From: Kalmanozyma brasiliensis GHG001
Lineage: Eukaryota > Basidiomycota > Ustilaginomycetes > Ustilaginales
DNA length: 64,000 bases
Assembly: GCF_000497045.1 (NCBI RefSeq)
Contig: NW_015961948.1
Span: forward strand, 496,001-560,000
Direction: 5' to 3'
Shown here one piece after another: positions 1-10,573 of this stretch (the stretch's first letter is position 1; the number at the start of each line of letters is the position of its first letter). The notes beneath the pieces are model-generated. The model was not told the DNA's origin and searched no databases. It saw only the letters and a program-made list of their open reading frames with translations. The translations under genes were made by a program, and so were the position numbers.

Positions 1-610
1 AGCGATTGTCGAGTAGTGTGGATACGGAGGTCGGCAGCTGGCAGGTAGACGTGTAGAGACCACCTATTCCCGAGCACCAAAGCTTCGATCAAGTCGACGG
101 CTCCCTCAGTGCCAACGCTGATCGGCGATGAGTAGGTTTGAACAGCACCTGGATGAAGTGGGAGCCGACTTCGGCCACAGCTACGAGTCGAGGTATGAGG
201 AGGGCCTTGGCCCATGGTGGCGTCATCCTTGATTTCGAACATTCAACTCCCTAGGTTTCGCCTCAAATCAACCGAACATCCGGACAGTCACAATGCACGT
301 CGACTATGGATCTTCTGGCGTAAACAGACTTGTTTTGGGTTTAGAGCTTTGCGTTTTGGTAGAGTGTACAGGATGAAGCGATGGCGGGGCTGCCGTCATC
401 ACTTCAGTATCGAGAATGAGGTGGAAGCCATCGGACGGAGCAACGCAAGCTCGCAACGTTGGCCCGACAGCGCTGGTGAAAAAGAATGCGTAGCTGGCCG
501 CGGCGGTCCTGTCTGCGTAGAACCGTCGGAACTGAAGCTGAGAAACCTAGATGCGGAATAGGAGTAAAGATGCAAGAGCGGAACCAGAGACACGACGGGG
601 GAGCAAATGT
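1..610. other. no gene recognised; downstream flank of the eL31 gene
   Basis: No open frame here looks like a recognisable protein. The strip next to position 610 should include the 3' untranslated region of the eL31 gene, which is read leftward into it. Confidence 0.5.
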
Positions 611-994
611 TTACTCCTGGTCGATGACGGTGGTCTGGAGGCCCTTGGCAGTGCCGAGGCCGAGGACGGGGACGGCGTAGGTGTAGAGCTTCTCCTTGGC
701 ACCCTCGTCGTCGTTACGCTTGCGCTCGAGACGCACACGCAATCGGCGGGGGAAGTTCTTGACACCGTACTTCCACACCTCCTGGTTGAGCTTGGGGTCC
801 AGGCGAACGTCCTTGGTGCCCATGGCCTTCTGGGCGAAAGCGACGACCTCCTTGATGGCGCGGGGAGCGCGCTTCTTGAAGGCAACGTCGTGGACGCGCT
901 TGTGAAGGTTGACGGTGTACTCGCGGGTCACAACATCGTTAAGGGCAGATCGGGTCTTCTTGCCCTTCTGAGACTTGTCCTTGTGGTCCGCCAT
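611..994 (-). CDS. RPL31: 60S ribosomal protein eL31
   Basis: Structural protein of the large cytosolic ribosomal subunit, sited near the peptide exit tunnel. The 127-residue product is full length for the family and carries the eL31 core: [14 protein letters not shown] near residues 20-33, [12 protein letters not shown] near 39-50, [14 protein letters not shown], and the C-terminal [10 protein letters not shown]. The start is the ATG at 994, because everything upstream in the same frame is unlike the family. The ATG directly follows the bases CTTCAG, so a 5'-untranslated-region intron could end there; the coding part itself has no intron. The Lys-rich leader of about 18 residues before the conserved core is a little longer than in yeast. 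Identification is by family recall and is secure. Confidence 0.96.
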   Translation of the reverse strand: MADHKDKSQKGKKTRSALNDVVTREYTVNLHKRVHDVAFKKRAPRAIKEVVAFAQKAMGTKDVRLDPKLNQEVWKYGVKNFPRRLRVRLERKRNDDEGAKEKLYTYAVPVLGLGTAKGLQTTVIDQE

Positions 995-2618
995 CTGAAG
1001 TCGATGAGCAAGATGAGCGACGAGATCGGAGGGAGGAAGAAGATGGTCAGCATGATTCTTCGAGCAAGATGCGGGCCAACGACAACAGCATCGAGCGTCC
1101 TCGAACACAGCGGTCAAAAGAGTTGGCGGCTTCCCAGAATAATCTCGTCCCGGCGTACGGCTCCTCCAGAGCAGCAATCCTTTCCTTGCTCAATTGACAG
1201 CCGTCGTCGACCAGATCCTGCCGCTTTCCTCCATTTCTGCTGCAACATCCTGACTGTCGTGGCGAGATGATGGTGCCGGGTCGGAACAACGAGAGCAGTC
1301 TGCATCTCGTCGTGTGTTGAAGCTCCCCGTGCTGAACGCTGAACAACGTATAAGGTCTATCAATCTCTACGGCCTCCTTGAGTCGAGGTGTCAACGCGCC
1401 GAGCGTTCCAGTTTACAATCTGCCTTGACTGAGAAAGCGTGCTCGCTGTCTCTGCCCAATGCTGCATCAAGATCGGTGGGTACGGTGGCACGTGTGATGT
1501 CGCCCTCGCTGAAAGTCGTGCAGTCTGCAAAGCTCTTGGTCGTCGTGAAGGCGATGCTGATGCCATGTCGTCGGTATCATGAGGTGCAGTGTCTCGCGTG
1601 ACTGGAGGAATCTCGACATGAAGAGGCGTCGTGAGGCTCTGGGAGTGTTGACGAATAGCGCCTTCCGAAGATGTCTAAACTCGTGACGCATTCCATACAG
1701 TCGAGCCTGATCAGGACATATGCTGTTGTTCCACCTGGAATGTGATGCTGTCTCTGTCGTGTCTGAATGCCTTTGTCCGTTCCTCCTCCGTCCTACTGCG
1801 CTGTGCCGATGACGATCTGCTGATGCTGTTGTGTCTGTCCGGACTCATAGAGTGCATGGAATACTTACTGTTGATATCGATCTTGAAGGTGATGGTGTCG
1901 CAAAAGGTGTGGAAGGCGAAGGCGGCAGCGTTGTCGTCTTCGACAATCAGCCAGCTCCAACGCAGCTTGTGACATGCGACAATTGAGCGCTGTGCAGGCT
2001 CCTTAATTCTCGTTGGTCAACCGGGCTTCAGCACCAGTCAAATCTGGAATCTCGAATTTCGCGGAAGCGGGAAGCAGGGCGAGACGGCGCCTAAGCAGCG
2101 GACGATCAAGTCACGTGTAGAACTATACTTTTTCTCATCTGGCCAATCTGGGCGAATTTTGCTCGTCCTTTTCCCTAGCAAAATCTTGGTCTAACATCTT
2201 ATAAGATTTTTCTCACCCGCTCTCATCAGGGTCTTGCGGTCGTAGCTGAAAGCATAGGAAGCCAACGAGCTGCACAGGCGCGAAGGATGAGCCGTAGACA
2301 GACCACATCAGATGCTTTGCATCAGCACGGACCTCGTGCGAGTGTGCGAGACCTCTGTCGCTAGGTATCGGGTTCTTTATGCTATATTGCTGTATGAGTC
2401 CAGGCAGCGCACCATCGCTGAAAAAGGAGCTGTACAGATGCAAGGCCGGCCGCGACACCGCGGCGACTGTGCTGTAGCGAGCCGCCGAGGACTGGCATCG
2501 CTGTGATTCTGATACTGATTTAATGCACACACGCTCTTCGGGGCGCCCTACGATACGTCAAGCGTTTGTTGGTTTCTGAACATATACGAGTTCGTGAGGT
2601 GACTGCTGTAGGATACAT
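995..2618. other. intergenic region with remnants of a possible spliced gene
   Basis: This region lies upstream of eL31 and downstream of eIF3h. Apart from the candidate exons on the minus strand described separately (1391-1965), no convincing coding sequence is seen. A TATA-like TTATAAG on the minus strand lies near 2198-2204. Confidence 0.4.
1391..1965 (-). other. candidate spliced gene or gene relic, unassigned
   Basis: Two minus-strand stretches read like real protein. The first, about 1950 to 1869, encodes a run including WLIVEDDNAAAFAF and DTITFKIDIN and stops at a consensus GTAAGT donor (first intron base 1868). The second, about 1584 to the TGA at 1393-1391, encodes SFADCTTFSEGDITRATV and a Cys- and charge-containing tail. 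The second piece is preceded by ATCAG. A direct splice between the two does not keep phase, so a middle exon would be needed, or the gene is broken. No initiating ATG was found upstream. The family is not recognised; a small secreted protein is possible. Donor and frames are seen in sequence; the gene model is inference. Confidence 0.3.
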
Positions 2619-3812
2619 TTACACAGCGCCAGTCTTGGCGGCGTTGAGCTGGATCACACCAAGCGCAGCCGTCTCGGCGAGACGTCTCGCTGAGCTGTCG
2701 ATCTGACCGAGCAGCAAGGTCGCCTCGAGACGCGATGGCTCGGCGGGAATCTTGAACAGACGGTTAACGTCCTCGATGGGGAGAGGAGCGAGGCCCTGTG
2801 CCTCGCGTGCTGCGTTCTCGGCCTTCTTGCGGACAAGGTAGGCTTCCGCCTTGGCCTTCTCTCGTGCAAGCTGACGGGCTTGGAATCCAACGTTTCCGGC
2901 CTCGGCAGCGTGCTCGTCCATAACCTCCAGTGTCGACTCGAGCGACGACGCCAGCACAGGTTCCAATGCAAGGTTCAAAGAGGTATACGATGGTGTGAGA
3001 GCGGCAGTGGGCGGGTTGCGGAGCAGATCCGATGTGCTGGGCTGCACGATCGAGGGACCGGGTGCGCTAGGTGTCGAGATGCTGCTGAGGAAAGCATCGA
3101 GAAGGGCCGTGTTTCGGAGCGAAACGGGGATCTCGATGAGGATGTTGGCGAATGTGAGCTTGTGGTCGATGAGGCTCTGTGTGTGGAACTTGCCCTTCTT
3201 GTGGGCTTCGACAAAGGAAGGCGACAGTCGGTATGCCTTGACCGAGGTGTTGCCCTGGGCAGACTGAGCCAGGTCGTGCACGATCAGAACGCCCTTGCCA
3301 CGACCGCTAGCACCGTCACGCTCCATCAGACCAGCAATAGCAGCAAGACCATCAACGACGGACGAGTTGAGGAAAGCACCCAGGAAGCATCCCTGGTAGA
3401 GACCGACGGGGTTGGCATCGGCGTTGACATCACGCAGCAATCGAACCATATCGGATGTGTATCTGGTTGCGTTGCGGCTGCTTCGGTCCTCCTCTTCGTC
3501 GCGTTCGCTGTTGCTACGGCCAGGGTTGGGGAGAGCAAAGACGTTGGAGACTTCTAGTGTTCCGCCGAGGTCCATGCCGAGGAGGGCACCGGAGGCGGAG
3601 GCAGGGTGCGCATCGCGGCAGTGCTTGACAATCTTTGTGAGGGCGAGACCATCGAGGCGCACCGAGGTGATGACGTCCGAGTCGAGCTCGAGGGCTTCCA
3701 GAGCAGCGCGGTCAAGGTCAGACTGAGCATCGGTGCTGGATGCTTTGAGGTTGGCGGCGGTCGGCGCGGGGGCGGCAGCGGCGGATGGCGCTGCACGTGC
3801 GGCTGCAGACAT
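2619..3812 (-). CDS. EIF3H: eukaryotic translation initiation factor 3 subunit H
   Basis: Non-catalytic MPN-domain subunit of eIF3, which binds the 40S subunit and supports scanning and reinitiation. The product has 397 residues. An Ala/Pro-rich leader (1-45) precedes the MPN fold at about 48-195, with VRLDGLALTKIVKHC, the ALLGMDLGGTLEVSNVFALP strand pair and VGLYQGCFLGAFLNSS. As expected for eIF3h, the JAMM zinc ligands are missing: Gly-Cys-Phe replaces the His-x-His motif, so no isopeptidase activity is expected. The C-terminal helical part (about 290-397) contains a Lys/Ala/Glu-rich helix. A loop of about 15 acidic and Arg residues (near 100-115) is inserted in the MPN domain. S. cerevisiae lacks this subunit; most other fungi have it. 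Confidence 0.93.
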   Translation of the reverse strand: MSAAARAAPSAAAAPAPTAANLKASSTDAQSDLDRAALEALELDSDVITSVRLDGLALTKIVKHCRDAHPASASGALLGMDLGGTLEVSNVFALPNPGRSNSERDEEEDRSSRNATRYTSDMVRLLRDVNADANPVGLYQGCFLGAFLNSSVVDGLAAIAGLMERDGASGRGKGVLIVHDLAQSAQGNTSVKAYRLSPSFVEAHKKGKFHTQSLIDHKLTFANILIEIPVSLRNTALLDAFLSSISTPSAPGPSIVQPSTSDLLRNPPTAALTPSYTSLNLALEPVLASSLESTLEVMDEHAAEAGNVGFQARQLAREKAKAEAYLVRKKAENAAREAQGLAPLPIEDVNRLFKIPAEPSRLEATLLLGQIDSSARRLAETAALGVIQLNAAKTGAV

Positions 3813-5493
3813 GATGTATATGACGATCTCGGTCGGGTTGAGCAGGTGGAGATGGTGGTCGTTCGCCAGGATCGTATGAAGATACTCTCGTGACAGTGCC
3901 GCCCTCCTGCCATAGCAGTGTGCGCGTCTTCTCAGACTTTGGACGTTCGAGACAAATTTGAGAATCTTCCTGTTGCTCTGTGCTGGTCCGCCTCGAGTCC
4001 CTCACAAAGGGCCGCATCGGCAGATTTTTTTCGCGTCAGGTACTGTCTTACTCGCGGCGTAACATGGTTGGGTTTTTCACCATTCTCGAGCCTTTCCTTG
4101 ATGTGAAGCAACCACCTCAGCCTCTCATGCCTACGGAGATGAGCTTCAAGGCGGGAGGGAGGGCGCTTGCCCCTCGCAGCTTGCAATGAACGTTAACACG
4201 CCGTTGGGTGACGACTGCTCCGTCTTTGGCTAGCTTGACGATGAAACAGCTGGCTCAGGGCAGCAGCACTTCTCCACCCAAAATAAATGCGCTCTGAAAT
4301 AGTGGCCTGAAAATCCGCACAACATCATCAAATCCCATCGCAGCAGACATGTCGATGACTTTCCCTCAATTGGTTGCCTGTATCAAGTCAAAGCTGTGTC
4401 AACTGAGCACTGCCATGCAATCCCAGTGTCGACGTCAGCGCTGCTGGAACAGACGAAGAACCTTGGTCCGCCACTTTGAAGAATGTTCCGAAGACAGATT
4501 TGTAGAGTGGCGCTCGACCTGATCGCTCACAGCGCAGCGACGCCACGGCTGTCCGTCTTATATTTTTGTGATTTTATTTATCATTCTTTTCGGTAAAGTG
4601 AGATCTTTGGACGATCGGACCCTCGCGTTGTCACGCTTTGGAGAGAGACACATGTCGGCGTGTCCACTGGACCCTGAAGGACTGAATAAGGTCTGTGACA
4701 TCTCGCACAGGTCTCAGAGTACAATGACGGCAACCTGGGCGGGCGTCGCCGGTTGCAGCCTGTGGCTCTGCATGTTACGTGCATCACATCCAAGAGCAGC
4801 GCAATCTGCACTGGTCGCGTACGCCAGCGCAAGAGCCTGGCTCGAAAGCAAAGAAGCGACACGATGCCAAATGGCCGTCGTAACGTACCCGCTTGATGAG
4901 AATCGAGGTCACTTTGACCCGAACTCTTGGCGTACTAATAACCAGCGCGCGCTAGCCACACAAGCGGGAAGCGAGGCAGAAGGAGCTCGACTCACTCGTG
5001 CTTGTGTCAGGCATACATACGATTCGCGCGCTTTGCAGACACACTGTAGCTCCCCGCGCGTTCGGCTACAATACCACGGCGCTCCGAGGACGCTGCTCAA
5101 ATTTTGCACTTTGTGATGTGATAGAGATGCAGCCTGAGCTTATGCGGTTGGCTGAAGGCGCCCGTTGGCCCACTTCATCTTCGTGCAGAAAGATCGGTTC
5201 TTCATGCGGGCCACAGCTGCGCTGCAAACAACGATCCATGCTCCAGCCTCCCGCTCCTATCTGATCGAACGTCTCAGAATATCTTCCACCATTGTGGTCG
5301 GGTCTTCCTCGTGAGCGGAAGCTTCGTTCACGCTTCGACTTGCAGCATTGACCTTTGCCTCTTCCACCTGCCTCTTGCGAGTTCGGTCTCCACCACGAAC
5401 CACCACATCCGACGACCATTCGTCGGCCATGCGGTACTGAGCGGAAGCCCACGCAACAGGCCACGAGGATTCATACACCTCATCGTGACTACC
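3813..5493. other. intergenic region, no gene assigned
   Basis: This region separates the divergent eIF3h and TM7S3-like genes. Short minus-strand frames look mildly protein-like: an ATG at 4350 opens 31 codons (MSAAMGFDDVVRIF...), and an open frame without an ATG runs from about 4189 to 3932. They share no plausible splice sites and match no family I know, so I do not call them. A long plus-strand frame at 4568-5116 has no good start and is also left out. Confidence 0.4.
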
Positions 5494-8400
5494 ATGCTAT
5501 CCAAGCTTCGCTCTAGCTCAGCGTGGGGCTTGGGCCTGCTGGCCTTGCATCTCTGCCTCGTCCGAGCGCAGCAGCCACCAGATCAATCCTCGTCCACGGT
5601 CCAAGGCCCCGCCAATGGCTCGTCTACCTCACCAGCGGCTACCTCGTCTCCCGCTCCCGCGTCAACGACCATCGTCTCGACCATCACGACGACTCTGTCG
5701 CGCGGACAATCGCTCCCGACTAGCTTGACTGCCTTGGCCTCTTCTAGCGGCAGCGTCTTCTACATCCCTGTCATCACAGCTGTGCCAGTGACATCAAATG
5801 CAACCTTGACGCCGGCGTCGACTTCCGCTCCTGAAGCCACAGGTACGCCCAATGCGGCCGCATCCCAAACATCTTCTAACAACACCCTTCCTCTCCACAC
5901 CATCATCGACCCTGCCTTTGGGGTCCTCGGTGCCATTCTCATCATTGCGGGTGTGCCCATGGCATTCTACGGTCATCGCAATCGATGGTCCAGCTACTTT
6001 CTCGCAGGCTTCTTCGCCTTGGCTCTCATCTGCATCTCCATCATCCTCAAGGTCGGTGTCGAGCCCGCCATCAACCCGCCCTCCAAGGCAATCCGGGGCC
6101 TCTTCCTGGTCGCGGCTCTGGTTGCGGGCGTTGTAGGCGGCATCATCTCGATCGTCTTCTGGCGCGGTGCCGGCCTGCTCGCATGCGGTCTGGGTGGTTT
6201 CTTCTTCGGCCTCTTTCTACAAGCCGTGCGCCCAGGAGGTCTCATTCGTCCCGTCGGCCTTCGTTTCATCCTATACGCCGGCTTCTATGCCGTCTTCTTC
6301 ACCATCAGCTGCGTCGAGCGTGTCCACACGCTCACGCTCGCCCTCTCGACGGCCATCATTGGCGCCACCGCAGTCACGCTCGGCATCGACTGCTTCTCCA
6401 CCCAAGGCCTCAAAGAATTCTACGTCCGCAACCTCGGCTTCGATTCGCTCTTCAGCAACAAGTATCCGCCCACGTTTCAGAATGGCAACTTCCCGCTCGT
6501 CGAGGGCATGCAGATCGAACTGGGTGTCTTTGGCGCTCTGGTCCTGATGGGATTCGCATTCCAGATGCGCCTGTGGTCCGACCTTCGGGCTCAGCTGGCT
6601 GTGCTGAAGCGCTCTGACGGAAAACGAAACATGCGATCCAAGGCGGAACGAGCCGCACGTGCAGTCGCTCGCACCGCCAAGCGCGACCTGCAAGAATGGG
6701 AAGCTCGACATGGCTATACCAAGACCGCCAGCCGCAATTTGGCTTCGCAAGACGAGGAGAGTGGAGCCCCGCCAGCCTCGTCTTCCGAGCACAAGGGAAG
6801 CAGAAGCCGCACGAGCTCGTTCATGACTCTCTTCAGAGCTAACAATGATGCCACGCAGCTACCGACGCCCTTGTCACCCACGGAAAAGTTGGCCGATTCT
6901 CCTGCGGCATCTAGCGTACTTGACAACACTGCATATCCATTCCCGGCGCAGCCCGTCGCCAGACGCAGCTCGCAATTCCTCGAATACATTCAGAAAGGGC
7001 CCGAGCGGGTCGAGCTTGAAGGGCCGCTGCGTCTCGATATGCCGTCCATAACCACTCCCCTCGGCGACTTTTGTGCGAGTCCTGTGGCTGCGCACGAACC
7101 TGCTCCAATCAGCCCCATGAGCAGCGCAGGGGCCGCTGATTTCGGCGCAGCACCAAATGCGACCAGCTTGCTTGCTTTCAATCAACCTGTGTCGCTCGAT
7201 TTGACCCGGGCCACGTCTCCCGGAGCCTCAAAAGGCGCTGACTCCTTCCGACAACGTTCTGCCTCAACTGCAGCCTTGATGAACAATGCCACCACCTTCT
7301 TGGACTTAGCACCACCGAGTGTCCAGTCTGAGCAGCCTGCTAGCCACCCGAGCCCGGCCAATTTGCAAGCTGCTGTCCCCACGAGCCAGTCAGACAAGGG
7401 AAACGAGGGTGCAGAGGTCATGTCCAATTCAGCTCCAGGTCTTGGGGCCGGCACGCGGAGCCAGACGCCCATCTTGGCTCACCACGAGCGCAGCTTCTCA
7501 AGTCCGACGGCACCTTTCATGTCGACGAATGCTGGCGCGACTACCACGGCCCAAAGCACATCTTACCAGACTCAGGTTCCGCAGAATTGGCCCCACATGC
7601 ATACTCGACCACGTCCCGACTCGTACGCAGAGTACCGCCAGACTCCAACTGCTCAACAGCAGAGTCCATTGCCCTCGCCGGGTCTTGATCCAGTCAAGAC
7701 TGTCAGTGGCGGCCAGAGCAGTGCTGTGATGCAGGCCAGACAATCACTGGCAACACGTCGCAGTGATCAACCTGCCGTGCCTTGGACGAATCCAGGCGCC
7801 GAACAAGCCGCACCCACGCATCGCCGAGCCTCAAGCGGTGATCCGTCGACACGCATGCGCGCAATGTCAATTGAAGAGCTCGAAGCGAGACATCGAGCCA
7901 AGCTGTCTGCTTTGCAGGCACCTGCAACTCAGACTGTCCAGGATGCTGTTGCACTGAGCAAGGCCAAGGAGGAGTGGGACAGGAAGCAGAGGCTGGAGAG
8001 GAGACGCATGCTCGAAAGAGAAGCACAGAAGGCTGCTGATGCTGCCGCGGCCGCCGCTGACACCAAGACAACTGGATCAGCGTCGACTGGCCGGGGAGCT
8101 TCAGCACCTCAGGGTGGCCTGGTCTCCAACAGCAGCAATACCGGTGCGCGAGACGACCGTCGACGATCGCGCAACCTGAGCGCTTCCTTGTTAGAGGTCG
8201 TAGGGGAAGAGGCGCGAGAGGGCGGTGGCGGCGCCAGTAGAGCTGCCGAATGGCGCAAGTCCATCTCTGGTCTGCAACAAATGGATCCGAGGGCGGCCAG
8301 ACCATCAAACCCTGCCTCGGCCAGCAGCACTCGACCCACCTCGCCGCAGCCAACATCGAGCTTCCTCGGCGCTTCGCCCAACCCGTTCCCTGTGCAACCG

Positions 8401-8526
8401 CCAGACGCCCGTAAGCGTCTGAGCGAAACAGACCGACGACGTCTGAGCCAAGGCGCTGGAAAGCGCTCGAGCAGACGTGACAGTCAGCCGTTGCTCGACT
8501 TCAACCTGCCCAACGCCAATGTGTGA
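5494..8526 (+). CDS. TM7S3/TM198-like multi-pass membrane protein with long cytoplasmic tail
   Basis: Predicted integral membrane protein of 1010 residues. The ATG at 5494 is chosen because it starts a clear signal peptide (MLSKLRSSSAWGLGLLALHL, ending near the ARAQQ-like site at about 25); the frame before it has no ATG. A Ser/Thr-rich lumenal stretch (27-130) follows, then a block of about seven hydrophobic helices (135-360) with the TM7S3/TM198 (DUF4203) signature, including the Gly-rich ACGLGGFFFGLFLQ segment. The remaining 650 residues are disordered, basic and Ser/Pro/Gln-rich, with a charged helix at about 793-857. This domain plus a long disordered tail is common in basidiomycetes; no precise function is established. 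No intron is evident. Confidence 0.85.
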   Translation: MLSKLRSSSAWGLGLLALHLCLVRAQQPPDQSSSTVQGPANGSSTSPAATSSPAPASTTIVSTITTTLSRGQSLPTSLTALASSSGSVFYIPVITAVPVTSNATLTPASTSAPEATGTPNAAASQTSSNNTLPLHTIIDPAFGVLGAILIIAGVPMAFYGHRNRWSSYFLAGFFALALICISIILKVGVEPAINPPSKAIRGLFLVAALVAGVVGGIISIVFWRGAGLLACGLGGFFFGLFLQAVRPGGLIRPVGLRFILYAGFYAVFFTISCVERVHTLTLALSTAIIGATAVTLGIDCFSTQGLKEFYVRNLGFDSLFSNKYPPTFQNGNFPLVEGMQIELGVFGALVLMGFAFQMRLWSDLRAQLAVLKRSDGKRNMRSKAERAARAVARTAKRDLQEWEARHGYTKTASRNLASQDEESGAPPASSSEHKGSRSRTSSFMTLFRANNDATQLPTPLSPTEKLADSPAASSVLDNTAYPFPAQPVARRSSQFLEYIQKGPERVELEGPLRLDMPSITTPLGDFCASPVAAHEPAPISPMSSAGAADFGAAPNATSLLAFNQPVSLDLTRATSPGASKGADSFRQRSASTAALMNNATTFLDLAPPSVQSEQPASHPSPANLQAAVPTSQSDKGNEGAEVMSNSAPGLGAGTRSQTPILAHHERSFSSPTAPFMSTNAGATTTAQSTSYQTQVPQNWPHMHTRPRPDSYAEYRQTPTAQQQSPLPSPGLDPVKTVSGGQSSAVMQARQSLATRRSDQPAVPWTNPGAEQAAPTHRRASSGDPSTRMRAMSIEELEARHRAKLSALQAPATQTVQDAVALSKAKEEWDRKQRLERRRMLEREAQKAADAAAAAADTKTTGSASTGRGASAPQGGLVSNSSNTGARDDRRRSRNLSASLLEVVGEEAREGGGGASRAAEWRKSISGLQQMDPRAARPSNPASASSTRPTSPQPTSSFLGASPNPFPVQPPDARKRLSETDRRRLSQGAGKRSSRRDSQPLLDFNLPNANV

Positions 8527-9517
8527 TCGGTCTCGGGGTCTCGAAAGGGGTCAGCCTCCTCAGTCGACATTTGGGTGCAGCACACTCGAGATCGCGGACG
8601 TCGGCTCGCTCACTCCTGCATCCCACAGCCTTGTCCATGCTCCATATCTTTCAGAACAATATAATGTTGATGATCGTCCATGCTCCAAATCTTTACGAAC
8701 GATATCATGTTGATGATGGTCGAGAACGACTGGCTCTCTCAAGTAGATATGAAGATCACTCTGGTCTTGATTGCGTGAAGAGCAGCTTAACAAGTCTTTC
8801 TTTATTCGACTGTCCGATCCGAGCGCGAATCTGGCTATGCATCAAATCTGCCGGCTTTTGAAATTTGTGACTCGTGGAAGCCACAGACTGCTGGGGATTT
8901 GACATTTTCGAGAGCCAAAAACCCTTTATCGCTCCTCCATCGTCATCTCGAGCTTCGTCTGCTTGTGCGTTTTTGGGGAAGCGTAACGCAGTCTTTGCGC
9001 AGGTCCGGTCTCAGCTCGCCATTCTGATGGCCAAAGACCGTTTCGGTTTTTGATCGTTTTCAGCTCAAATCTTGCTTCGGCTGCCCTTCGGCAAGGTGGT
9101 GTTCGAGGCCGCCAAGAAGAAGTGCACAAGCCGTCATCCAAATTTTGACTCATGCCGCTCGTGCTTTCGACAGCTCAAGCCGTCGCCGCCTCGTGCTGCC
9201 CGTCAGTCCTCTTCGTCTTGGCTCGTCCGCCGATATCGCCATTTGTTTGCAGTCATGCCTATCTGAAAGAAGCTCGCTTCGCTCAATCGGAATCGAGTCA
9301 GTCTCGGCGTACCTGTACGCAGACGACATCAACTTCTCAGATCGCCTACCGCCGCCCAACACCGCCGAGTCCCTTTGACGGCGCTCCCCTTTCAGCACCA
9401 AGTGCACACGCTTTATCTGCCGTCAACATTCCTTCTTATCTTTGTCCGCATCCCACCACATTGTTCTTGCCGCTGCCCGCGCCGTCGCCCACCAAATCGG
9501 CCTCTAGCAGCTCTTGG
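8527..9517. other. intergenic region with a 43-base tandem repeat
   Basis: This contains the 3' flank of the TM7S3-like gene and the long leader of the carbonic anhydrase gene. Besides the tandem repeat at 8634-8719, no gene is seen. The carbonic anhydrase frame stays open from 9152 but has no ATG before 9518. Confidence 0.5.
8634..8719. repeat. imperfect 43-base tandem direct repeat (two copies)
   Basis: Copies at 8634-8676 and 8677-8719 match at 37 of 43 positions, counted by eye. Each begins TCCATGCTCC and ends in TGTTGATGAT plus two bases. The repeat starts 108 bases after the stop codon of the TM7S3-like gene and may lie in its 3' untranslated region. Confidence 0.8.
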
Positions 9518-10369
9518 ATGTGCACGGCTCCCCTCCGCACGTCGTTCCTCAGCGGAACTCGTCCTCCGAGCTCTCTTCTTCCCTCTGTGCAACGTCTTGC
9601 ATCCACCAGATCCTTTTCAACGACGCCAAGGATATACTGCCGCGCGCGCTCTTCTCCTCCTACCATCACCACTCATACACAACGCTCGATCCGATCGCAT
9701 TCGACCAGCTGTCCCAACACCATGCTGCAAGTTTCCGATCTGCTCTCCAAGAACAAGGCGTGGAGCAGCAACTTCTGCTCCACCAAGCCTGAGCTGGCTG
9801 CGCAGCTGGCCAAGACGCAGACGCCCAAGATCCTGTGGATTGGGTGTGCTGATTCGCGCGTCCCCGAGTCGGTCGTTTGCGAAGCCGACCCTGGCGAGAT
9901 CTTTGTCACGCGCAACATCGCCAACCAGTTCCGTCTCGATGACGACAATGCGCTGAGCGTGCTGACGTTTGCGGTGCAGGCGTTGGGGATCGAGCACGTG
10001 GTGGTGGTAGGCCACACCTCGTGTGGCGGCGTCAACGCTGCTATCGCCGGTGCAGGTTCGCCGCCTAGCCAAGAGGCGCTGCAATCGAGCGCGCTGCTCC
10101 GTCACCTCGTACCGTTGACCCAGGTCGCCAAGAAGGTCGTCGACGCAAATCCCAATGCTGACAAGGACGAGCTCGCTCAAAAGGTCATCTACGAATCCGT
10201 CAAGCTGCAGGTGGACAATATCGTCTCAACCGACATCATCAAGGACAACTGGAAGGGCGTCGAGTCGCCCCTCTCCGGCAAGGTCATGAACAAGGTCCAG
10301 GTGCACGGTCTTTGCTACGACATCGCCAAGGCCCAGCTCGTCGATCTCGACCTCACTCGCTCTGCTTGA
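9518..10369 (+). CDS. NCE103: beta-class carbonic anhydrase, probable mitochondrial and cytosolic forms
   Basis: Zinc enzyme for reversible hydration of CO2, supplying bicarbonate to carboxylases. The core from the second ATG (9722, 215 residues) has the beta-CA zinc ligands in CADSR (Cys42, with the Asp44/Arg46 dyad) and HTSCGG (His98, Cys101), numbered from 9722; it is close to yeast Nce103 in length. From the first in-frame ATG (9518) the protein gains 68 residues rich in Arg/Ser with no acidic residue and with an RSFSTTPR element, typical of a mitochondrial presequence. The 9518 ATG has poor context (T at -3), the 9722 ATG has ACC before it, and no other ATG lies between, so leaky scanning could make both forms. 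The family call is secure; dual targeting is inferred. Confidence 0.93.
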   Translation: MCTAPLRTSFLSGTRPPSSLLPSVQRLASTRSFSTTPRIYCRARSSPPTITTHTQRSIRSHSTSCPNTMLQVSDLLSKNKAWSSNFCSTKPELAAQLAKTQTPKILWIGCADSRVPESVVCEADPGEIFVTRNIANQFRLDDDNALSVLTFAVQALGIEHVVVVGHTSCGGVNAAIAGAGSPPSQEALQSSALLRHLVPLTQVAKKVVDANPNADKDELAQKVIYESVKLQVDNIVSTDIIKDNWKGVESPLSGKVMNKVQVHGLCYDIAKAQLVDLDLTRSA

Positions 10370-10573
10370 TCACAGCATTCATATCGGAAAACCCCACTTC
10401 CCTTTGTACTCCCATAGAGCAGCTGCGCACATCCCTTTCTCGTTCCTCACATTGTGCCAGACGCAATCGCAGCCGTTTTCAGGACAAAACCCACCCACGT
10501 GCTCAGAGCCACACGCATACAATGGCGACGTTCGACGTCTTGCGGTTTTCCATTTCCTGAGAATCAAAATGTC
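10370..10573. other. short convergent intergenic strip
   Basis: These 204 bases between convergent stop codons (carbonic anhydrase and P450) hold only the two 3' untranslated regions. Confidence 0.6.

Noticed and set aside
214..561. 115-codon plus-strand frame at the left end
   Set aside because: No family likeness; probably the 3' flank of eL31 and noncoding sequence.
3932..4350. Minus-strand small frames (31 codons from 4350; about 84 codons ending 3932)
   Set aside because: Mildly protein-like but no splice sites join them and the second lacks an ATG; kept only as a remark in the gap entry.
4568..5116. 182-codon plus-strand frame in the eIF3h to TM7S3 interval
   Set aside because: Begins without ATG in good context, no recognisable motif, and composition like noncoding DNA.
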